A stretch of DNA of 19,641 bases from DASZIT01 sp036489495 (GTDB taxonomy: Bacteria > Actinomycetota > Acidimicrobiia > Acidimicrobiales > RAAP-2), in the NCBI GenBank assembly GCA_036489495.1, contig DASXFR010000090.1, forward strand, positions 1 through 19,641. Reading direction: 5' to 3'. Shown piece after piece: positions 14,415 to 19,641 of the stretch (position 1 is its first letter; each line of letters opens with the position of its first letter). Below the pieces are notes generated by a model. The model saw nothing but the letters and a program-made list of their open reading frames with translations. It had not been told where the DNA came from and made no database searches. Both the position numbers and the translations under genes were made by a program.

Positions 14415-15253
14415 CGTTGCACCACCTCTCGTCCGAGAAGTCGAACAGGCGCCGGCGGCCTGGCCAATACCACCATCAGAGTCAGACCCATTGCATAGAG
14501 CGCACCGACAATCAAAAGCACGATCTGGCCTACTGCACTCCCAAAGGGAGCCAGGTAGGCGTGGGCAAGGACGGCGAGCGCAAGTGCGAAGCAAACGGAA
14601 AACACCAGAACCGTCCGAACCCCACTTCGAATCGACGCTCGACTCGTTTCAATTCGAAGGCGTAGAGCGACTTCCTCGCGAGTCGAATCGGCAAGTGCAG
14701 CCAGAAGATCCCCTAGTCGCTGGGCCCGGGCGGAGACAGCCAGGATCAACGAGCAGATGACCCGATCGGCACACGGATCGGCGACTTCATCGCCGAATCG
14801 AAGCAATGCCTCTTCCGGGTGCATTCCTGCCCCGATTCTGCTAGAGAGTGCCAGCGCCGATTCCCGGATCGGGAGCGGGCTGAGGGGAGCGGTAGCCATG
14901 ATGGCCTGGCTCAACCCAGCCGAGGCCGACAGCGTTCCTTGGAGCATCTCCGTCCAGGTGGCGATGGCCTCGATCTTCAGGACCGAAACCGACCCTGCCG
15001 TCTGACCGAACAGTTTCGGCAGGCCATAAGTTGCGACTCCGGCTATGACAAATGCCACCGGCCAACTAGAGGCGATCGCAGCGAGCAATCCAGCCCCACA
15101 GGCAACAAGAAATGGCGCCAGCGTCGACACCTTGAACGCCGTTCTGGCTCGTGGCGTCGATTGGCTTGGAATTGCCCGGGTCATGTAGGACCGAGCGACC
15201 CCTAGTACTCCGAGTCCGAACGACAGTGCACAAAGGAATACGACCGCGATCAT
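14411..15253 (-). CDS. tadB: TadB-like pilus platform protein
   Basis: A 280-residue inner-membrane protein of the GspF/T2SSF family. Membrane segments are at about 3-20, 46-78 (possibly two passes), 214-232 and 242-263. The cytoplasmic part holds WTEMLQGTLSASAGLSQAI (100-118), the TadB counterpart of the GspF motif, and LILAVSARAQRLGDLLAALADSTREE. It partners TadC beneath the pilus. The start is ATG at 15253, overlapping the tadA stop as ATGA; an in-frame TTG at 15259 is possible but has poor ribosome-site spacing. Confidence 0.88.
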   Translation of the reverse strand: MIAVVFLCALSFGLGVLGVARSYMTRAIPSQSTPRARTAFKVSTLAPFLVACGAGLLAAIASSWPVAFVIAGVATYGLPKLFGQTAGSVSVLKIEAIATWTEMLQGTLSASAGLSQAIMATAPLSPLPIRESALALSSRIGAGMHPEEALLRFGDEVADPCADRVICSLILAVSARAQRLGDLLAALADSTREEVALRLRIETSRASIRSGVRTVLVFSVCFALALAVLAHAYLAPFGSAVGQIVLLIVGALYAMGLTLMVVLARPPAPVRLLGREVVQR

Positions 15254-16644
15254 CGCCAAGCACCTATCGCCTGACGGCTACCAATCGACTCATATCCGAA
15301 TCGGGAAAGTTCGCGGAGTGTCTGCGGGCGAAGTGGGGATCCGGCAACTGCACGCCTATCGGATCCCGGGCAATAGACCTCATTGGAGATCACTTGCACC
15401 CCTTCCGCATCTACCACCTCCCGGACGGATGAGACGAACCGATGTCGATTGGTTAGCGCTGAAAACCGGGCGCCCTCGCCATCCGGATCGGAGGGTTCCG
15501 GTCGGTCCCAGCCCCGTCCCATCCCGACAAAACCAAGGTCATTGGCAGATCCGTCATCGGTATCACTGTCGAGGAACACGACGAAATGGATCGAGCCGGC
15601 AATCAGAAGATTGGTTGCCTCTAGCGGAAGGCGTTCTGGAGCCTGCACCGCATAGGAGGCGATGCGCCGGAACGCGCCATCCGATGAATTTGCATGAATC
15701 GTGCACATCGAGCCGGATCTGCCCTGACTCATGGCATTCAACATGGGTAGAATCTCATCTCCGAGAACTTCTCCCACAATGACTCGGTCGGCATTCATGC
15801 GAAGGGCGCGTCGAACCAAGTCTGCGACCGAGATCAGGCCTTCACCCTCTACGTTGGCCGGCCGGGCCTCCAGCGCGACCATGTCCGGATGGCGCTCCGG
15901 CATGTTCTCGAGGCCCAATTCAAATGCCTGCTCGATGGTTACGATTCGCTCCCGAGGAGAAATCTCCGCGGCAAGCGCCCGCATCAGAGTCGTCTTTCCC
16001 GAGTTCATCGCGCCGGCCACGACGATGTTTTTTCTTGCCCGCACGGCCGCACTGAGTAGGGATGCAATATCCTCATCGAGCGTCCCAAGTTGAATGAGTT
16101 CTGAAATCGATAGATCCGCGAACCGGTGACGCCTGATGGACACGCACGGACGGGTTGATACTGCCATCAGTGCCGAGAGTCGGCTTCCGTCAGGAAGACG
16201 GAGGTCGAGTTCGGGTCGACCCATGTCAAAGCGGCGCTCCGACAACCCGAACCGACTAGCCGCGGATCGCATCATTTCGACGAGTTCGTCGTCGGAATCT
16301 GCGATGGGCTCCATCATCCGCTTCGACCCGTCGGCAAACGTTGCCCACACTCGGTCGCAGCCATTGATATCGATATTCTCGATTCTGGGATCATCAATGA
16401 GCGCCTGAAGCCGACCCATGCCGAACAGGGCGTCAAGCACCGACTGGGCCAACATCTGTTCTTCGGCAACCGTCGGCGCAATTTCGCCAGCCCCAGAGCC
16501 GTCGGAGGCCAAGTCGTCCAGGTGGGCAAATATCCGCTGGCGGGCATATTCCCGACGATCGTCGCCCCGAAGATCGGCGTCGTCCTGCGCCGCGAGGTCT
16601 TCGGCGACCAACCGGCGGAGCGAACCAGCGAGATTCTCGGTCAT
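15250..16644 (-). CDS. tadA: TadA/CpaF-type pilus assembly ATPase
   Basis: A 464-residue cytoplasmic secretion ATPase of the GspE/VirB11 superfamily that powers Tad pilus assembly. The N-terminal helical domain (1-75) is followed by the PAS-like NTD2 (DDPRIENIDINGCDRVW, 84-100) and the RecA-like domain. Walker A is GAMNSGKTT (211-219), the Asp-box region is RIVTIEQAFEL (233-243), Walker B is RVIVGEVLGDE (287-297) and the His box is SMCTIHANS (312-320). All catalytic parts are intact. The C-terminal about 90 residues, after FVVFLDSD, are variable. The ATG overlaps the CpaE-like stop (ATGA), and its own stop overlaps tadB. Confidence 0.94.
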   Translation of the reverse strand: MTENLAGSLRRLVAEDLAAQDDADLRGDDRREYARQRIFAHLDDLASDGSGAGEIAPTVAEEQMLAQSVLDALFGMGRLQALIDDPRIENIDINGCDRVWATFADGSKRMMEPIADSDDELVEMMRSAASRFGLSERRFDMGRPELDLRLPDGSRLSALMAVSTRPCVSIRRHRFADLSISELIQLGTLDEDIASLLSAAVRARKNIVVAGAMNSGKTTLMRALAAEISPRERIVTIEQAFELGLENMPERHPDMVALEARPANVEGEGLISVADLVRRALRMNADRVIVGEVLGDEILPMLNAMSQGRSGSMCTIHANSSDGAFRRIASYAVQAPERLPLEATNLLIAGSIHFVVFLDSDTDDGSANDLGFVGMGRGWDRPEPSDPDGEGARFSALTNRHRFVSSVREVVDAEGVQVISNEVYCPGSDRRAVAGSPLRPQTLRELSRFGYESIGSRQAIGAWR

Positions 16645-17516
16645 CGCCGGTCCTGAAGGGACAGCGGCCGATCCGAAGCCTGTATTCCGGTCTTTCTCTT
16701 CAGGTTTTCGGAAGCCTCGCCCTCCGGTTCGTTTTCGAGGATCGACGATTGCTCCAGAAGCGTGACATCTGGGTTTCCAAATTCCAGTGTTTCTGGCTCG
16801 GGCCCAGCTAGCGCGTGTGCGAGTCGGCGAGCCGACTTCACCAGACCAGAGCGGGCAAGCCGTCTTTCCGTTCCACGTCCGGCGGTCAACACGGCTGCAG
16901 CGCTTGGGTCGTCGGCGATCTCGATGATGTCAGTGATCCCAACAAAGCGTTCGATCTCGGGCACGGAATAGGGCCCACTCCCGACGACCCCGAGCAAGAG
17001 GCGCCCTCCGCACGATTCCCGTGCTGCTCTAGCTCGATCGCGCGCATGGCCGATGGAGGCGGCGTCAGGGCGCAACAGGATGCAGACGGTTGCCGAATGG
17101 CCAAGCCACATCGGAGCTTCCGTCGACCCAAAATGGAGACGTCCGAGATCCACGATTACGTCAGTGCTCTCGCTCTGGGCCAGTTCGCGTACGGTGCGAA
17201 TCGCTTCTTTCCCCACGGCGCGCCCGGTGTCACCGGAACTACTTCCCGGGATTCCTACGAGCACCTCGAGCCCTCCGGGTAGGTTCTGTAGATGGTCCTC
17301 GATGGATCGACCTTCGTCACCACGACGAGCGGCAAGAGCTAGTGATTGCCATCCCGTCTTCGTTGAGAGACTGAAACGCGACGCCAAGTCCCCACCATCG
17401 GAATCGCACTCGGCGACGATTGCTCGCCGCCCCGCGGGCCAGGTTGCCCCTACCAGACAGGCCAATGTCGTGACCCCCGGCGAACCCTTGATCGACGCGA
17501 ACGTGACCAGCGTCAT
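16641..17516 (-). CDS. CpaE/TadZ-like MinD-family protein with deviant P-loop
   Basis: A 291-residue MinD/ParA-fold protein that in Tad systems localises the machine at the membrane or pole. The nucleotide loop reads IKGSPGVTT (9-17): the signature lysine K10 is present, but the usual GKT lysine is Val15. The A-prime motif is AECDSDGGDLA (35-45), and DVIVDLGRLHFG (119-130) matches Walker B. TadZ/CpaE proteins are known to vary in this loop, so loss or weakening of ATPase activity is plausible. The tail after about 245 is acidic and unstructured. ATGA overlaps join it to both neighbours. Confidence 0.85.
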   Translation of the reverse strand: MTLVTFASIKGSPGVTTLACLVGATWPAGRRAIVAECDSDGGDLASRFSLSTKTGWQSLALAARRGDEGRSIEDHLQNLPGGLEVLVGIPGSSSGDTGRAVGKEAIRTVRELAQSESTDVIVDLGRLHFGSTEAPMWLGHSATVCILLRPDAASIGHARDRARAARESCGGRLLLGVVGSGPYSVPEIERFVGITDIIEIADDPSAAAVLTAGRGTERRLARSGLVKSARRLAHALAGPEPETLEFGNPDVTLLEQSSILENEPEGEASENLKRKTGIQASDRPLSLQDRR

Positions 17517-18235
17517 GAGCCTGTACCGGCCGGCGGGAGGAGCACAAGGCTCACTTGATCAGCCGCGGCAGCCACGGAGACCTCAGCGGCCACTGTCGAG
17601 GACACTTCGATTGAGACAAGTTCCGAGGTCGTTCCCGATGAACTGAGAGGCGGGGAGGCAACGTCGAAGACCCGTGCACTTGGAACCAGTACTCCCGTCG
17701 AGGTGTCCGCATCACCCGAACCCGTTGACGTCGCAGGAGCCGGCGTTCCTGGCGTTCCGGTCTGAACAACCATTACATCGTCACCCGGTTCCACACCGGC
17801 TGAAGGGAGTTGACCGTCTTTCAGCGCAATGCCTACCACGGCGTCTCCTGATGCAAGCGGGTGGGAATTCGAGACATCCGCCATTGTCAGAAGTGATCCG
17901 GGCACAAGCGAGACCGCCGCAAATTTGCCAACAATGTCCCGGGCCTCTGCAACGGGGACCGGGGACACGGAGCCAGATACGACCACGTGCGCAGATCCAA
18001 GGTCATTGACAGTGATTCGCTCACCTGGCTGCACGGATCGCGTGATTGCGATCACTGCCACCTGATGGTTCGTTCGGGAGTAGATGCCCACAAATATTGC
18101 GATGCTGGCGAACACAACTGCGAGTGACGCAATGGCCAGGACCGGTCTCCGAACCCGGACCGGCGACGGGACACGATTGGGTTCGTTTCGACCTTCGCGA
18201 GTTGGCGGAGCCGAATTTTCGAGGAGGGACGTCAT
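17513..18235 (-). CDS. cpaB: CpaB/RcpC-like protein with SAF domain
   Basis: A 240-residue protein with a cytoplasmic N-terminus (1-30), one membrane helix (about 32-52) and an extracytoplasmic SAF domain (about 58-122) with VIAITRSVQPGERITVNDL and the characteristic LVPGSLLTMADV. A second RcpC-like part follows (PSAGVEPGDDVMVVQTG), interrupted by a Thr/Ser/Pro/Gly linker (160-180). In Gram-negatives CpaB accompanies the secretin; actinobacteria retain it without one, perhaps as a wall-spanning guide. A GCGAGG ribosome site lies upstream, and its stop overlaps the CpaE-like start. Confidence 0.87.
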   Translation of the reverse strand: MTSLLENSAPPTREGRNEPNRVPSPVRVRRPVLAIASLAVVFASIAIFVGIYSRTNHQVAVIAITRSVQPGERITVNDLGSAHVVVSGSVSPVPVAEARDIVGKFAAVSLVPGSLLTMADVSNSHPLASGDAVVGIALKDGQLPSAGVEPGDDVMVVQTGTPGTPAPATSTGSGDADTSTGVLVPSARVFDVASPPLSSSGTTSELVSIEVSSTVAAEVSVAAAADQVSLVLLPPAGTGS

Positions 18236-18279
18236 GGTGCTACCTCGCTATAGGTGGCCTTGGTACCGTGAGGAACCGC

Positions 18280-19173
18280 TCACGAACTCACACTTTGCAC
18301 TTGCTCGACTCGAAGGCTCGCCGCCGAGGTGGTCGTCAGCGAGGGAAGGTTGCCGCCACCGGGTGCACCTTGGGCAGTCCACGCGACCTGCCACGCCACA
18401 GTCGCTGTAACTCGGAAAGCACCATCATCCGGATTTCCGTCTGACGCCGGCTGACCTTGTGACGTTGTCGGATAGGCATACGAACAGGACGTCTGTTGCG
18501 CCGAAGACGGTAGATCGGTGCGATATGGCGTTCCCGGCCCGGCACAACTCACCGCGTCTCCATCTCCTAGGTCCCAGGTGACAGATGTTGGGGTCGCGGT
18601 CGCTGTGGCGGTCACGACGCCGACGGTGGCACTTACCGCATACGGGTGCCACAGAGCAGCATCGATCCACAGCCACGTAGGCAGGTTGACCACAGCGTTG
18701 GTCGGCGGGTTGAAATTGATGGCCGGCGAAGGAAGATTGATTGAGTTTTCCGCCTGCAACGCGACGGCATACGGATCCACGGCAGGAGGAGGCGTCGGTG
18801 GGGCCGCGCCGCTAGAGATCCAGAGGTTCGTGGTGGTCGTTCCCCCGCCACTGTTGGTACACAGAATGGAGTACCAACTTCCCGGACCGGTGACTCCTGG
18901 TGGAGGACCCAGAGAATTGTTCAACGTCAAAACGTCGGTGGTGCAGATCGGAACGAAGCCGGGAGGCCCGCCCGCGCCCGTGGATGCAGAGGCGCCGACC
19001 GACGGGGCACTAGGAGTGCCTGATGCCGCCACCGACGTAGAGGCGCCGACCGAGATGGTGCCTCCGGCGTCCGCTCCAACTGCCCGACCTGCGTAAGCGG
19101 AAGTGGGTTGCCCGATTCCACTCGTCAGATAGACGAACATTGAGAGCACAAGAAGTCCTAAGAATTTGCGCAT
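18280..19173 (-). CDS. Secreted PKD-like protein of the tad operon
   Basis: A 297-residue exported protein. The signal peptide is MRKFLGLLVLSMFVYLTSG with probable cleavage after AYA (about residue 28). A low-complexity Ala/Ser/Gly region (30-70) follows, then a domain with ALQAENSINLPSPAINFNP and LPTWLWIDAALWHP (138-178), and a PKD-like beta sandwich holding VTWDLGDGDAVSC and CSYAYPTTS (198-237). Proteins of this pattern are frequent beside actinobacterial Tad genes, but no function is established; a wall-exposed part of the machine is a guess. Cys77/Cys105 and Cys210/Cys230 may pair. The start at 19173 lies within the end of the lipoprotein gene (16-base overlap) behind AGAGGCGG; an in-frame start at 19209 would spoil the signal peptide. 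Confidence 0.8.
   Translation of the reverse strand: MRKFLGLLVLSMFVYLTSGIGQPTSAYAGRAVGADAGGTISVGASTSVAASGTPSAPSVGASASTGAGGPPGFVPICTTDVLTLNNSLGPPPGVTGPGSWYSILCTNSGGGTTTTNLWISSGAAPPTPPPAVDPYAVALQAENSINLPSPAINFNPPTNAVVNLPTWLWIDAALWHPYAVSATVGVVTATATATPTSVTWDLGDGDAVSCAGPGTPYRTDLPSSAQQTSCSYAYPTTSQGQPASDGNPDDGAFRVTATVAWQVAWTAQGAPGGGNLPSLTTTSAASLRVEQVQSVSS
18988..19053. repeat. 15-bp direct repeat, 51-bp period, in the secreted protein gene
   Basis: AGAGGCGCCGACCGA occurs at 18988-19002 and 19039-19053, exactly 17 codons apart. It encodes the repeated SVGAS part of the Ala/Ser/Gly linker. It probably arose by local duplication and could be length-variable among strains. Confidence 0.6.
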
Positions 19174-19641
19174 TTGTCCGCCTCTACGGTCTGGTCGGCC
19201 TGTTTCCATCCATCGGGGGTCAGTTGCATAACAGACGTGACCAGCTCGTGAGCAGCTTGTCCCGCAATCCCGGCTACTGGCTGGCCGGTTTTTGCCACGA
19301 TTCCGATCTCTGCGTCATAAATACAAGACACGACTTCAGTTCCTGCCGTCCCTCTGGCGGAGATATGTGGCTTACCCAAATCGGTCGGTCCCTTGGCGAT
19401 GTCGCCTTCTGCCCGCAGCTGGGCGAGGTTCGACCGAACGCTGTCGAGAACAGGTGACACCATCGTCGCGGCCAATTCCGGCGCGTTTGGATCGGAGGTC
19501 AGGGCGGCGTCGTGAAACGCCTTTTGGGCAGCCAGCCACGCCGAGATGATCTGCCCGTCAGCCACGGTTGTCGAACTCGTGACGGTGCTAGCGGGGTCCG
19601 ATTTCGTGGTCGTTGGCGACGACGACGGGGACGCGCCACAT
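19158..19641 (-). CDS. Probable lipoprotein, cut by the window edge
   Basis: This frame stays open to the right edge, so the 5' end is missing. The first visible residues are CGASPSSSPTTTKSD, a Cys followed by a Ser/Thr/Pro linker, which is exactly what follows the lipobox cysteine of an actinobacterial lipoprotein; the signal peptide would lie beyond 19641. From about visible residue 30 on, a compact domain (SAWLAAQKAFHDAALTSDPNAPELA, then CIYDAEIGIVAKTG and VMQLTPDGWKQADQTVEADKC) has the helix-then-sheet pattern of NTF2-like folds, a weak assignment. It overlaps the next gene by 16 bases and would be the first or an early gene of the tad operon here. An internal GTG start at 19565 is not needed. 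Confidence 0.72.
   Translation of the reverse strand, partial: CGASPSSSPTTTKSDPASTVTSSTTVADGQIISAWLAAQKAFHDAALTSDPNAPELAATMVSPVLDSVRSNLAQLRAEGDIAKGPTDLGKPHISARGTAGTEVVSCIYDAEIGIVAKTGQPVAGIAGQAAHELVTSVMQLTPDGWKQADQTVEADKCANS

Noticed and set aside
14415..14594. Extended N-terminus for the TadC-like protein
   Set aside because: It would overlap tadB by 180 bases and adds a Cys/Arg-rich sequence unlike TadC; TTG at 14414 gives a proper overlap and membrane start.
18518..19096. Plus-strand 192-codon frame opposite the secreted PKD-like protein
   Set aside because: Shadow frame; the minus strand has a signal peptide, a PKD-like domain and operon spacing.

Overview
The window looks like chromosomal DNA of a high-GC, F420-using actinomycete. 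The likely group is Acidimicrobiia, but that is an inference from gene content. The clues are a CYP125-type P450, two luciferase-like (probably F420-dependent) oxidoreductases, a secreted protein with YWLVASDGG repeats, actinobacterial-style Tad pilus genes without secretin or outer-membrane parts, and the LysM/BTAD membrane protein that often accompanies actinobacterial tad loci. There are no rRNA or tRNA genes, no insertion sequences and no CRISPR array.

Left half (about 1-8900): metabolic genes. A CYP125-like cytochrome P450 lies behind a promoter with two overlapping palindromic sites, followed by a luciferase-like oxidoreductase and a large secreted protein (Gly-rich part, two Ig-like domains, six 42-residue repeats). 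On the minus strand follows an acyl-CoA dehydrogenase with a toxin-antitoxin module on each side: AbrB antitoxin plus PIN toxin downstream, Phd/VapB antitoxin plus PIN toxin divergently upstream. A second luciferase-like oxidoreductase resembling mycobacterial Rv3520c closes this half. P450, acyl-CoA dehydrogenase and the Rv3520c-like enzyme all recall sterol or long-chain acyl-CoA catabolism, but no substrate is shown by the sequence.

Right half (about 8940-19641): one minus-strand run of eleven genes, transcribed from the right edge inward. The order is lipoprotein (cut by the window edge), secreted PKD-like protein, CpaB, CpaE-like ATPase, TadA, TadB, TadC, a roughly 100-bp gap, Flp-like pilin, two TadE-like pseudopilins, a TadG-like protein, and a 959-residue LysM/wHTH-BTAD membrane protein. 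Most junctions are 4-bp or similar stop/start overlaps, so this is very probably an operon for a Tad-type pilus or secretion machine: TadA powers it, TadB/TadC form the inner-membrane platform, CpaE localises it, and Flp/TadE/TadG are the fibre and minor subunits. No prepilin peptidase lies in the window. The two halves converge on a strong hairpin at 8912-8939, and wobble-position GC appears visibly lower in the tad half and in the toxin-antitoxin genes than in the P450/oxidoreductase genes.

The most interesting items are the LysM/BTAD protein with its degenerate FtsK-like middle region, the nested palindromes between the Phd antitoxin and acyl-CoA dehydrogenase genes, the shared leaderless geometry of both toxin-antitoxin promoters, the paired operators before the P450, and the atypical pilin and CpaE motifs. 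All homology statements come from reading motifs, not from a database search.
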